Below, piece after piece: positions 1-6,429 of a stretch of 33,435 nt of DNA. Position 1 is the stretch's first letter. The number at the start of each line of letters is the position of its first letter. Source of the DNA: Prevotella sp. (GTDB taxonomy: Bacteria; Bacteroidota; Bacteroidia; Bacteroidales; Bacteroidaceae); assembly GCA_017474515.1 (NCBI GenBank), contig JAFVHN010000089.1, forward strand, positions 1 through 33,435, written 5' to 3'. The notes under the pieces are model-generated. The model ran no database searches, was not told where the DNA came from, and saw only the letters and a program-made list of their open reading frames with translations. A program made the translations under genes and the position numbers.

Positions 1-2
1 AA

Positions 3-107
3 GCTGAACGCGTGGTAAGTTCCATGCCGAAGTGGATTCCTGGTAAGCAGAACGGCTCGCCGGTACGTGTGAAGTACACTGTGCCTGTTACATTCAAACT
101 CCAGTAA
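3..107 (+). CDS. TonB C-terminal end (partial gene)
   Basis: Only the last 34 codons are present, because the gene begins before the window. The reading frame starts at base 3 and ends with TAA at 105-107. The visible peptide contains MPKWIPGKQNG, then PVRVKYTVPVTFKLQ, which is the closing strand of the TonB C-terminal domain as found in many Bacteroidota TonB proteins. TonB spans the periplasm and passes energy from ExbB/ExbD to outer-membrane TonB-dependent receptors. The usual YP motif would lie upstream and cannot be seen. An ExbB/ExbD operon is present in this window (24590-27017), but nothing ties this TonB to it specifically. Confidence 0.85.
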   Translation, partial: AERVVSSMPKWIPGKQNGSPVRVKYTVPVTFKLQ

Positions 108-173
108 TATTGTTACGTAAGTTTATAATGTACAAGAACTTCAGAATATACCGCTCAACCTCAAACGATTACC

Positions 174-842
174 GTGAAAGGCGTAACTTTCAAAATGATG
201 CCCGTGGAAGGCGGAACGTTCACCATGGGAGCTACATCAGAGCAAGAAGAACCTTCCGATAATGAATTTCCCACGCATCAGGTGACCTTGTCATCGTATA
301 TGATAGGTGAAACGGAGGTTACACGGGGACTCTGGGATGCTGTGATGGGCAATGCCCCGGCAGTTTTCAAAGGCCACAATCGACCAGTGGTGAATGTTAG
401 TTGGGAAGACTGCCAAGAATTCATTAAGAAACTGAACAAGTTGACGGGCAGGAAATTTCGCCTGCCAACCGAAGCCGAGTGGGAGTTTGCAGCACGCGGC
501 GGCAACAAGAGCAATCATACACAGTATGCCGGCAGTGATAATTTGAATAATGTGGCTTGGTATGATGAAAACTCTGATAAAACCCATGACGTGGCAACCA
601 AATCTCCTAATGAGCTCGGACTTTATGACATGAGCGGTAACGTCTATGAGTGGTGCCAGGACAGATATGGCGGTTACAGCTCTTCTGCCCAGACAACCCC
701 CACCGGCCCTTCGTCGGGGTCTAGCCGGGTGTTACGTAGTAGCTGCTGGGACGACGGCGCCAGGCACTGCCGTGTGTCTTGTCGTTTCAACGACACGCCC
801 TCCTTTCGCGGCAACTACCTTGGGCTGCGCCTTGCTCTTTAG
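174..842 (+). CDS. SUMF1/FGE-fold protein, probable DGR target (variable protein)
   Basis: This 222-residue protein is a formylglycine-generating-enzyme (SUMF1/FGE-sulfatase, C-type-lectin-like) fold. Seen motifs: VEGGTFTMGAT near residue 12, GETEVTRGLWDAVMG near 44, RLPTEAEWEFAARGG near 97, GLYDMSGNVYEWCQD near 149, and a GLRLAL C-terminus. Residues 187-215, where the family normally reads like RGGSW...ARNCRVS.R, are strongly altered and use almost only NNY codons, the mark of adenine-directed mutagenesis by a diversity-generating retroelement. The start is uncertain. The only usable start is GTG at 174; there is no in-frame ATG between the TAA at 126-128 and residue 8, and no signal peptide, although the residues before GTG (TAQPQTIT) look like the mature start of a secreted relative. 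The gene may therefore be 5'-truncated. It lies in the same frame as the TonB end, separated by two stops. Confidence 0.8.
   Translation: MKGVTFKMMPVEGGTFTMGATSEQEEPSDNEFPTHQVTLSSYMIGETEVTRGLWDAVMGNAPAVFKGHNRPVVNVSWEDCQEFIKKLNKLTGRKFRLPTEAEWEFAARGGNKSNHTQYAGSDNLNNVAWYDENSDKTHDVATKSPNELGLYDMSGNVYEWCQDRYGGYSSSAQTTPTGPSSGSSRVLRSSCWDDGARHCRVSCRFNDTPSFRGNYLGLRLAL
723..839 (+). other. Candidate DGR variable region (VR) at the 3' end of the SUMF1-fold gene
   Basis: Codon-by-codon reading shows 16 atypical positions (residues 189-191, 193-195, 198, 203, 205-207, 210, 211, 213-215). Every one ends in C or T: AGT AGC TGC, GAC GAC GGC, CAC, TGT, TTC AAC GAC, TCC TTT, GGC AAC TAC. Each can be derived from AAC or AAT by changing only adenines. 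The unchanged codons between them are nearly free of adenine; only AGG at 762 and ACG at 795 contain one. This is the pattern of template-repeat AAY codons diversified by a DGR reverse transcriptase. The GC-rich end (819-839) would correspond to the initiation-of-mutagenic-homing segment. No second, adenine-rich copy (template repeat) and no reverse transcriptase gene were seen in the window, so mutagenesis would have to come from elements elsewhere or be ancestral. Confidence 0.7.
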
Positions 843-888
843 TTCTTCCCCTAAAAAGATGAAAAGATGACGAAAAACTAAAAAAAAG

Positions 889-960
889 GAAATTTTCTCA
901 TCGGCATGATGGAAATAAGCGGCCGCCAAGGCCGCGCCATCATGCCGATGAGAAAATTTC
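889..960. other. 24-bp perfect inverted repeat (large hairpin) after the SUMF1-fold gene
   Basis: Arms 889-912 and 937-960 are exact reverse complements over 24 bases. The 24-base centre carries a second 6-bp stem (919-924 with 930-935, GCGGCC/GGCCGC) around a 5-base loop. The hairpin starts 46 bases after the stop codon of the DGR-like gene. DGR targets in phages often have a hairpin or cruciform just downstream of the variable region that is needed for homing, and this could be such a site. Alternatively it is a terminator: on the minus strand it is followed directly by a T-run (complement of 881-887). On the plus strand no T-run follows. Confidence 0.75.
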
Positions 961-966
961 GCGCAC

Positions 967-1251
967 CCCGTTCTGCCGAATTTGTATTTTTTTCGTAAAC
1001 TCAACAGTTTCACAGTCGGCAGCATTTAGTATCAGTATTTGTAATGCGAAATAATATTTCCAATTTCTTTCGGTTTACAAATCCGCGTTTATGCATACCT
1101 TTAGATAAGTTACTCCATCTCGCCCGTTCTGCCGAATTTGTAATTCGGCAGCATTGAGTATCAGCATTTGTAATGCGAATTAATATTTCCAATTTCTTTC
1201 GGTTTACAAATCCGCGTTTATGCATAACTTTTTATAAGTTACTCCATCTCG
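967..1251. repeat. Tandem direct repeat, two structured units (156 and 129 bp)
   Basis: Unit 1 is 967-1122 and unit 2 is 1123-1251. They agree closely except for roughly 27 extra bases in unit 1 (about 987-1013). Unit 2 opens with a perfect 10-bp hairpin with a TGT loop (CTGCCGAATT/AATTCGGCAG). Both units then hold a longer stem, ATTTGTAA..CGAA pairing with TTCG..TTACAAAT, and end with a short TAACTT/AAGTTA-type stem, imperfect in unit 1. In unit 1 the first hairpin is opened by the extra bases. A minus-strand reading frame spans both units and repeats the peptide MHKRGFVNRKKLEIL, but the hairpins suggest a non-coding, structured repeat. Its function is unknown. Confidence 0.8.
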
Positions 1252-1274
1252 GCATAAAAAAAGAACGTGTTCTT

Positions 1275-1305
1275 TTTGTTCTGCGCTCGATTTTTCGTAA
1301 CTTTG
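1275..1305 (+). promoter_or_regulatory. Promoter for the recR operon
   Basis: TTTG at 1275-1278 and TAACTTTG at 1298-1305 are separated by 19 bases and match the Bacteroidota sigma-ABfr consensus (TTTG, 19-20, TAnnTTTG). The recR start codon is 57 bases downstream. A 9-bp inverted repeat (1258-1266 with 1269-1277, AAAAAGAAC/GTTCTTTTT) overlaps the -33 box. It could be an operator or the end of an upstream transcript; which one is not shown. Confidence 0.75.
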
Positions 1306-1362
1306 CCCCCACTTTCCACATTCACCCTATTTTGCAATCATAGGAAATAAAAGAAAAAAGGC

Positions 1363-1974
1363 ATGGAAAACGGTTATCCGTCGCATTTGTTGGAGCGTGC
1401 CGTCGAGGAGTTCTCTGGACTTCCCGGCGTGGGCCGCAAGACGGCGCTGCGCTTTGTGCTCCACCTGCTGCGTCAGGACGTAGAGACGGTGGAACGTTTC
1501 GTGGACGCCGTGGGCACCATGCGCCGCGACATCAAGCATTGCCGAGTGTGCCATAACATCAGCGACACCGAGGTGTGCCCCATCTGCGAGGACCCGCGGC
1601 GCGACGTGCATACCATCTGCGTGGTAGAAAACATCCAGGACGTCATGGCCATTGAGAATACGCAGCAATATAGGGGACTTTACCATGTGCTGGGCGGAAT
1701 CATTTCGCCCGTGGACGGCGTGGGCCCCGGCGACATCGAGATTGACTCGCTGGTGGAGCGCGTGGCGGCAGGAGGCATCAACGAGGTGATACTGGCGCTA
1801 AACGGCACAATGGAGGGCGACACCACCAATTTCTATATCTCGCGCAAACTGGCCCCTTACGACGTGGAACTGAGCGTCATAGCACGCGGCATTTCCGTGG
1901 GCGGAGAGCTGGAATACACCGACGAGGTGACGCTGGGCCGGTCGCTCATTAACAGGACACCATTGAAAAGTTGA
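1363..1974 (+). CDS. recR: Recombination mediator protein RecR
   Basis: The protein has 203 residues, close to the usual 200. It shows the helix-hairpin-helix motif PGVGRKTA (residues 21-28), a zinc finger with Cys60, Cys63, Cys72 and Cys75 (CRVC...CPIC), and a Toprim domain beginning near [11 protein letters not shown] (residue 84). RecR works with RecF and RecO to load RecA onto single-stranded DNA coated with SSB during gap repair. It acts in the cytoplasm. The ATG at 1363 follows a clear promoter. The next gene starts 15 bases after the stop, so recR, the membrane protein and the glycosyltransferase probably share one transcript. Confidence 0.97.
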   Translation: MENGYPSHLLERAVEEFSGLPGVGRKTALRFVLHLLRQDVETVERFVDAVGTMRRDIKHCRVCHNISDTEVCPICEDPRRDVHTICVVENIQDVMAIENTQQYRGLYHVLGGIISPVDGVGPGDIEIDSLVERVAAGGINEVILALNGTMEGDTTNFYISRKLAPYDVELSVIARGISVGGELEYTDEVTLGRSLINRTPLKS

Positions 1975-1989
1975 ATAATTGAAAGATTG

Positions 1990-2463
1990 ATGGACAAACA
2001 AGTCATAAGAAATCTACAAGTGCTCTTCTGGGCACCAATCATCATTTCGGCAGCGCTCTATTTGATTTACGAAAACAACCTGCTGATACCCGGCGGCCTG
2101 CACCTGGGCGAGCAGGGACAATATGTGCTTCTGGGACTGATGGAAGTGTTTACACTGGCCGTCATTCCGTTCTCGCTCTACATGTTTAAGATTTCACGCA
2201 TCCACAACAGCCTGGTGACCGAGAAATGGCCGGCACTCTCGCGTTATGGCACTTTGCGTCTTTGCATGTTGGGTGGCATGATGATGTTGAACACCATATT
2301 ATATTATATAAGCGGAATGAACGCTTCTTTCGGATACATGGCCTTGGCACTGCTGTGCGTGATGCCTTTTGTTTTTCCTTCGTCGGGCAGGTGCAAGATT
2401 GAGGTGGGCGACGAGAAACCGGAAGAAGACACCACGGCGGCTGAACAAAAGGAGGGGGAATGA
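1990..2463 (+). CDS. Hypothetical four-helix membrane protein
   Basis: The product has 157 residues and no family that I recognise. Four hydrophobic segments can be seen: roughly residues 11-29 (FWAPIIISAALYLIY), 46-68, 88-108 and 112-129, followed by a charged cytoplasmic-type tail rich in Glu and Lys. ATG at 1990 is chosen over the TTG one codon earlier. Its stop overlaps the ATG of the glycosyltransferase by four bases (ATGA at 2460-2463), so the two are translationally coupled. A role alongside that enzyme in envelope glycan assembly is only an inference. Confidence 0.8.
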   Translation: MDKQVIRNLQVLFWAPIIISAALYLIYENNLLIPGGLHLGEQGQYVLLGLMEVFTLAVIPFSLYMFKISRIHNSLVTEKWPALSRYGTLRLCMLGGMMMLNTILYYISGMNASFGYMALALLCVMPFVFPSSGRCKIEVGDEKPEEDTTAAEQKEGE

Positions 2464-3659
2464 AACTGTCGGTGGTCATTGTCAACTACAACGTGAAACA
2501 CTATGTTGAGCAGTGTCTCAATAGTGTGATGCGGGCCGTGGACGGCATGGAAAGCGAGATATTTGTAGTTGACAACCATTCGCGCGATGGTTCGGTGGAC
2601 TATCTTCGCACGCGTTTTCCACAGGTTAATATCATTGATAGCCTGCACAACCAAGGGTTCTCGCGGGCCAACAATATCGCCATACGCCAGAGCCGTGGCG
2701 AATATGTGCTGTTGCTCAATCCCGACACATTCGTGGGCGAAACGGTCCTGAAAGAGTGTGTCCGCTTCATGGACGAACACGTCAATGCCGGTGGGGTAGG
2801 GGTGAGAATGTTGAAGGTTGACGGCAACAGTGCCATGGAAAGCCGTCGCGGACTGCCTTCTCCGGCCACGGCATTTTATAAGATGTGCGGGCTGTGCTCC
2901 ATGTTTCCGCGTCACCCTCGCTTCGGGAAATACTATATGAGCGGGTTGTCATGGGACGAGGCGGCAAGGATTGACGTGGTGAGCGGCGCCTTTTTCATGT
3001 TGCGGCGGAAGGCCGTGGAACAGGTGGGACTGCTCGACGAGGATTTCTTTATGTATGGCGAGGACATCGACCTTTCGTGCCGCCTGCTGAAGGGAGGTTT
3101 TGAAAACTGGTATCTCCCCGTGAAAATCTTGCACTACAAGGGCGAGAGCACCCAGAAATCGTCGTTCCGCTACGTACATGTGTTCTATGATGCCATGCTC
3201 ATTTTCCTTCGCAAACACTACGGACATTTCGGCTGGTGGCTCAGCCTGCCCATCAAGTTGGCGGTCTATATGAAGGCCGCTGTGACCTTGGTGAAGATGC
3301 AGGCCGAGAAAGTGCGCAAGTCATTGGGATTTACCTCAAGGAGGCGCGTGGAGGAACCGAAATTCATGTTCCTGGGAAGCCGGCAAATGCTCGACGAATG
3401 TCGCGAACTGGCTGCTAAACACGGGTTGCAGGCTCTGGGATTTGAGGAGGCTTCGCAACTGACAAGGCCGCAGGGACACCACGGACTGCTGCTGCCTGAA
3501 AACAAAGGTCAGCAAGTGAACATGGTCTATGATGTCCACGCTTATCAGTATGCCGACATTCTTGAAATCTTTTCCGCCAATCCAGCCCCCGATGTGCGCC
3601 TGGCCACCTACGACACCCAGACAGGTGTGATGATAACGATGGATGAAATCTATGTGTGA
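2460..3659 (+). CDS. Family 2 glycosyltransferase (rhamnosyltransferase-like)
   Basis: This 399-residue protein begins with the GT-A fold signature MKLSVVIVNYN, followed by VVDNHSRDGS (residues 36-45) and the metal- and sugar-binding segment LLNPDT (residues 85-90). GEDIDLSCRLLK near residue 197 is the acceptor-side motif typical of WbbL-like GT2 enzymes, which add sugars such as rhamnose to lipid-linked envelope glycans. A hydrophobic stretch near residues 260-285 (WWLSLPIKLAVYMKAAVTLV) suggests membrane contact. The last 100 residues form an extra domain not seen in minimal GT2 enzymes. The gene overlaps the preceding membrane-protein gene by four bases. The donor and acceptor sugars cannot be told from sequence. 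Confidence 0.88.
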   Translation: MKLSVVIVNYNVKHYVEQCLNSVMRAVDGMESEIFVVDNHSRDGSVDYLRTRFPQVNIIDSLHNQGFSRANNIAIRQSRGEYVLLLNPDTFVGETVLKECVRFMDEHVNAGGVGVRMLKVDGNSAMESRRGLPSPATAFYKMCGLCSMFPRHPRFGKYYMSGLSWDEAARIDVVSGAFFMLRRKAVEQVGLLDEDFFMYGEDIDLSCRLLKGGFENWYLPVKILHYKGESTQKSSFRYVHVFYDAMLIFLRKHYGHFGWWLSLPIKLAVYMKAAVTLVKMQAEKVRKSLGFTSRRRVEEPKFMFLGSRQMLDECRELAAKHGLQALGFEEASQLTRPQGHHGLLLPENKGQQVNMVYDVHAYQYADILEIFSANPAPDVRLATYDTQTGVMITMDEIYV

Positions 3660-3685
3660 GTCGTGCTTACAAAATCCTTTTTGAA

Positions 3686-3714
3686 GGAGTTTAGACGTTA
3701 CTGATGGCTCAGCC
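3686..3714 (+). repeat. Short intergenic repeat (GGAGTTTAGACG-TACTGATGGC type)
   Basis: This is one copy of a short repeat found in many gaps of this window, with a core of GGAGTTTAGACG, a few bases, then ACTGATGGC. Other copies lie at about 10525, 12898, 25923 and 30468. Here it sits between the glycosyltransferase and the GNAT gene. A T-rich tract follows. No function is known to me. Confidence 0.6.
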
Positions 3715-3751
3715 TTTTTTCACCTTTTTATTTTTTTAATTTAATCTCAAC

Positions 3752-4273
3752 ATGATGTCCTCAGAAGTCCCAAACGTGCGCCTGCGTGCCATGGAGCCCG
3801 AAGACCTTGATTTCCTTTACAACATGGAAAACGACAGGGAGGTGTGGCAGGTGGGAGTCACAAATGTGCCCTATTCGCGCTTTCTCCTCCATGAATATAT
3901 GTCCTCGGCCAGCGGCGACATCTTCACCGACAAACAGCTGAGACTGATGATCGACGTTGACGGCCAGTGCGTGGGCATCTGCGACCTCGTGAACTTCTCG
4001 CCGCGCCATCAGCGCGCTGAAGTAGGCATTGTCGTGAAGAAAAACTGTCGTCGGCACGGCTATGCCACAGAAGCACTTCATCAGCTTACAAACTATGCCC
4101 TCCATGTGCTTAACCTCCATCAAATATATGCTGTGGTGGCCTGTGCCAACAACGATGCCGTGCGGCTCTTCCGACGGTGCGGATTCTCCCAAGAAACACC
4201 CTTACGCGGGTGGCTTATTGACGGGAAACAAGCCTCCGACGCGTTGCTAATGCAGTTTTTTTTCCACAATTAG
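3752..4273 (+). CDS. GNAT family N-acetyltransferase (RimJ/RimL-like)
   Basis: The protein has 173 residues with the RimJ/RimL type layout: VRLRAMEPEDLDFLYNMENDREVW at the start, and the acetyl-CoA-binding stretch AEVGIVVKKNCRRHGYATEAL (about residues 89-109), where R-R-H-G-Y-A is the Q/R-x-x-G-x-G/A loop. NLHQIYAVVACANNDAVRLFRRCGF is the standard C-terminal beta-bulge and helix. Such enzymes acetylate amines, including N-termini of ribosomal proteins, amino acids and polyamines; the substrate here is unknown. Two ATG codons stand side by side (3752 and 3755), and either may be used. About 90 bases of repeat-containing DNA separate it from the glycosyltransferase. Confidence 0.88.
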   Translation: MMSSEVPNVRLRAMEPEDLDFLYNMENDREVWQVGVTNVPYSRFLLHEYMSSASGDIFTDKQLRLMIDVDGQCVGICDLVNFSPRHQRAEVGIVVKKNCRRHGYATEALHQLTNYALHVLNLHQIYAVVACANNDAVRLFRRCGFSQETPLRGWLIDGKQASDALLMQFFFHN

Positions 4274-4292
4274 AAAAAATGTGGCGTTTTTT

Positions 4293-4323
4293 TTTGTCAT
4301 TAAAAAAAATATTCCTACCTTTG
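4293..4323 (+). promoter_or_regulatory. Promoter for the tRNA-Asp pair
   Basis: TTTG at 4293-4296 and TACCTTTG at 4316-4323 with a 19-base spacer fit the Bacteroidota promoter consensus exactly. The first tRNA begins 29 bases after the -7 box. The region around it is strongly AT-rich. Confidence 0.8.
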
Positions 4324-4352
4324 CAACCGCTTTTACGAACAAGGCCATCCAA

Positions 4353-4427
4353 GGTGCGTTAGTTCAGCCTGGTTAGAATGCCTGCCTGTCACGCAGGAGG
4401 TCACGGGTTCGAGTCCCGTACGCACCG
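4353..4427 (+). tRNA. tRNA-Asp (anticodon GTC), first copy
   Basis: The 75-base sequence folds as a full cloverleaf: acceptor stem GGTGCGT/ACGCACC, anticodon stem CCTGC/GCAGG around the loop CTGTCAC (anticodon GTC), and T arm ACGGG-TTCGAGT-CCCGT. The discriminator base is G, as expected for tRNA-Asp. The 3' CCA is not encoded (the genomic bases after the discriminator are CAA), so it must be added by the CCA enzyme. It is transcribed with the second, identical copy. Confidence 0.97.
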
Positions 4428-4458
4428 CAAAACTTGTAAGTAAAGCATCTCTAAATTT

Positions 4459-4533
4459 GGTGCGTTAGTTCAGCCTGGTTAGAATGCCTGCCTGTCACGC
4501 AGGAGGTCACGGGTTCGAGTCCCGTACGCACCG
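4459..4533 (+). tRNA. tRNA-Asp (anticodon GTC), second copy
   Basis: This copy is base-for-base identical to the first and begins 31 bases after its end. Identity over the whole 75 bases points to a recent tandem duplication or to gene conversion. A strong terminator follows within ten bases. CCA is not encoded here either. Confidence 0.97.
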
Positions 4534-4541
4534 CAAAAATG

Positions 4542-4580
4542 AAAATCCAGCACCTCAACAAGTGCTGGATTTTTCTTTTT
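4542..4580 (+). terminator. Rho-independent terminator of the tRNA-Asp operon
   Basis: Arms 4542-4553 and 4562-4573 are perfectly complementary over 12 bases (core TCCAGCAC/GTGCTGGA) with an 8-base loop. The T-tract starts inside the second arm and runs to 4580. It begins nine bases after the second tRNA. Bases 4581-4758 between here and the next gene show nothing I can name. Confidence 0.9.
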
Positions 4581-4758
4581 AATAATTTGATTATCAGCAA
4601 GTCAAGGTGGTCAGGGTCAACTGATTCACCCGTACCTTTCGTAAGAAAACCATATCAAAATCATCCGAACAATGCACATTTTGTACACAGATTTGTAGCA
4701 ATACCTGGAGCGGGTCGGCCCGGTGCGAAATGTTCGTTCAGAAGAAAGCGAGAGTGCA

Positions 4759-5280
4759 CTATGGACAGGTGGTAAGCGGGTTGTCGCAAATCCGGTCAAT
4801 AGGCATCCAACCAGTATAACGCTTGTCTGTAGTGATTACCTTTATCCATTCTCCTCGAATCTCAAGGGGGCGCAAGCCGGTTTCTACCAGATATGAGAAT
4901 CCTAATTTCAGAGGTTTGCCCTTGGGCGATGGCGTCTCACGCAACACATTCTCATAGTCGCCGGCTATGGTGAAACCCAGTACCGAATAATGCACCCAAT
5001 AACCTGTGTTCGAGCCTTTTAGCTGTACAAAGTCTTCATCCTCATCGCCGTAGATGTCAATAACGGGGTCAATTCTCCACCAGTTGTTTTTCACTTCAAG
5101 CAGTGTCACCCCATAGCCGCCGTCAATATCGGGGAGTGTCTGCACCACCTTTCCTTTCGGCGCATTTCGGACGTTGGTGGGAGTGCCGCTATTGTCAAAA
5201 ATGTAGGCATGTGCCACGGTCTGGGCATACACAGACAAGGCGATGACCATCATCACGGTTGTCAAAATAAACTTTTTCAT
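4759..5280 (-). CDS. Secreted SH3-like domain protein, hypothetical
   Basis: The 173-residue product has a clear signal peptide (MKKFILTTVMMVIALSVYAQ) with cleavage after the AQ typical of Bacteroidota. The mature part, with PTNVRNAPKGKVVQTL followed by GEWIKVITTDKRYTGWMP, resembles bacterial SH3 (SH3b) repeats, which bind cell-wall peptides or act as structural modules in the periplasm. No catalytic domain is attached. It stands alone on the minus strand, facing the tRNA genes, with its own -7 box. The function is unknown. Confidence 0.8.
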   Translation of the reverse strand: MKKFILTTVMMVIALSVYAQTVAHAYIFDNSGTPTNVRNAPKGKVVQTLPDIDGGYGVTLLEVKNNWWRIDPVIDIYGDEDEDFVQLKGSNTGYWVHYSVLGFTIAGDYENVLRETPSPKGKPLKLGFSYLVETGLRPLEIRGEWIKVITTDKRYTGWMPIDRICDNPLTTCP

Positions 5281-5302
5281 ATTGTCAATTCTAATTGTTA
5301 TT

Positions 5303-5310
5303 CAAAGGTA
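5303..5310 (-). promoter_or_regulatory. -7 box for the SH3-like protein gene
   Basis: Read on the minus strand this is TACCTTTG, matching TAnnTTTG, 22 bases before the ATG at 5280. No good TTTG is seen at the -33 distance. A second match, TATATTTG, lies at 5346-5353 on the same strand and could be an alternative. Confidence 0.5.
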
Positions 5311-5493
5311 GTAAGGCCTATATTCGCGATAGCCTGATTTTTGTGCAAATATAGCTATTATTTTTGACAACTCAAGTGGAATCGTTATTTTTTTTGTCGG
5401 TAATAATCTGAGAATTCTATTTTCCCATTAAATCAAAGAAAAAAGGGCAAATCTTCGGAAATTTCGGAAGAGCACTGGGAAATAATCAAAAGG

Positions 5494-5598
5494 ATGCGGA
5501 AGGCTATGGAGGAAAACGAGAACCTGACCGACGATGATCTGGAGAGGAAGTACAACATATCGGTTCCGGGGATGTTGAGTTCAGAGTGGGGAGACTAA
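5494..5598 (+). pseudogene. Small orphan ORF, possibly a gene remnant
   Basis: ATG at 5494 opens a 34-residue frame ending at TAA 5596-5598, with the charged sequence MRKAMEENENLTDDDLERKY and a tail ending SSEWGD. The same frame stays open upstream to about 5410 with a coding-like, charged sequence (SEISEEHWEIIKR), but has no ATG there. This suggests the C-terminal remnant of a lost gene or a small protein with an unusual start. I recognise no family. The stop is followed 45 bases later by the promoter of the next gene. Confidence 0.3.
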
Positions 5599-5643
5599 TT
5601 ATTGTCAATCCTGTCCAATATCTTGAAGATAAATGGCTGTTGT

Positions 5644-5675
5644 TTTGTTTGTTTCCTAATAATGTTTTATATTTG
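5644..5675 (+). promoter_or_regulatory. Promoter of the C39-like peptidase gene
   Basis: TTTG at 5644-5647 and TATATTTG at 5668-5675 are 20 bases apart. The ATG at 5701 lies 25 bases beyond the -7 box. This supports 5701 rather than the upstream TTG at 5602 as the start, because that longer frame would run through the promoter. Confidence 0.75.
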
Positions 5676-5700
5676 CAGAAAGTTTTTAATTTCGGAAACA

Positions 5701-6420
5701 ATGAACATGAAATCAATGGTTAAGACCTTGTTGGCCGCTGTGATGCTCGCTTGGGTAACAGGCGCTTCGGCACAGAATCAGGAGGGGCAACTTGAAAATC
5801 AGGGCAATTCGTTAAGCAAACTGATGGTTATGCTCGGAAAGATGACTGATGAGCAGAAGGCTTATGCCCGTGCAAATTGGCTGGTGGCTCCCGATACTTA
5901 TGTGAACCGGCACGACCATCCGACGTCGTTTGTCATATCTCCCAACCCTATGCCCGACACCCAACAGACCTGCGAGTGTTCGGGATGCTCCAGTGCCTAC
6001 CTGTTGCGTTTCTATGGTGAGAGCGTTAACGGAGTGGAATTGTTCAACCAGCCGTCTTTTCCATGTAAACACAGCGAGGGCGCTTATCCCAAATGCTTCA
6101 AGATGCTTTTTGAGGAACAATATGGCAACTACACGACAGAGTATTACACGGGCACCACCGACGACCTGAAGAACGCCGTCAGCAAAGGAATTCCCGTCAT
6201 TGTGTTGCTTTTCAACGGGAAGACCCTGCATTATGTGCCTGTGGTGGGCTACGACAAAGATCACTTTTTCATCCAGGATTCCGTTGACGAATATAGGAAT
6301 GTGGACGACTGTGATGATTTCAACAGGTCGGTGGAAATACCAGCTTTCGACAAAATGTGGAATATTCCCATTGAGTCTTGCCAGCGTCTGTTTGTTAGAG
6401 TTGTGAAGTTGAAAAAGTGA
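5701..6420 (+). CDS. Secreted C39-like (papain-fold) cysteine peptidase
   Basis: The protein has 239 residues with a signal peptide ending GASAQ (residue 25). It has the layout of the peptidase C39-like family: a Gln (88/89) before a Cys-rich segment QTCECSGCSSAYLLRFYG, and LHYVPVVGYDKDHFFIQD (His167, then Asp183) as the His/Asp part of the triad. Spacing to the RFYG helix end points to Cys93 as nucleophile; Cys91 and Cys96 are close by, which is unusual. C39-type enzymes cleave peptides such as double-glycine leaders, but many secreted members have unknown substrates. The next gene starts nine bases after the stop, so the pair is likely an operon. It could be catalytically inactive. Confidence 0.75.
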   Translation: MNMKSMVKTLLAAVMLAWVTGASAQNQEGQLENQGNSLSKLMVMLGKMTDEQKAYARANWLVAPDTYVNRHDHPTSFVISPNPMPDTQQTCECSGCSSAYLLRFYGESVNGVELFNQPSFPCKHSEGAYPKCFKMLFEEQYGNYTTEYYTGTTDDLKNAVSKGIPVIVLLFNGKTLHYVPVVGYDKDHFFIQDSVDEYRNVDDCDDFNRSVEIPAFDKMWNIPIESCQRLFVRVVKLKK

Positions 6421-6429
6421 AAGGTGAAA

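Noticed and set aside
1010-1225. Minus-strand 71-codon frame over the tandem repeat
   Set aside because: Not listed as a gene because the DNA is better explained as a structured repeat; the repeated peptide is noted in the findings.
967-1251. CRISPR array
   Set aside because: Only two long units without regular spacers, and no cas genes nearby.
966-1260. DGR template repeat in the tandem repeat region
   Set aside because: The repeats share no similarity with the 723-839 variable region and lack the AAY pattern.
4353-4533. Integration site (att) of a mobile element at the tRNA-Asp pair
   Set aside because: The duplicated part is the full tRNA rather than a 3' fragment, and no integrase or mobility gene follows.
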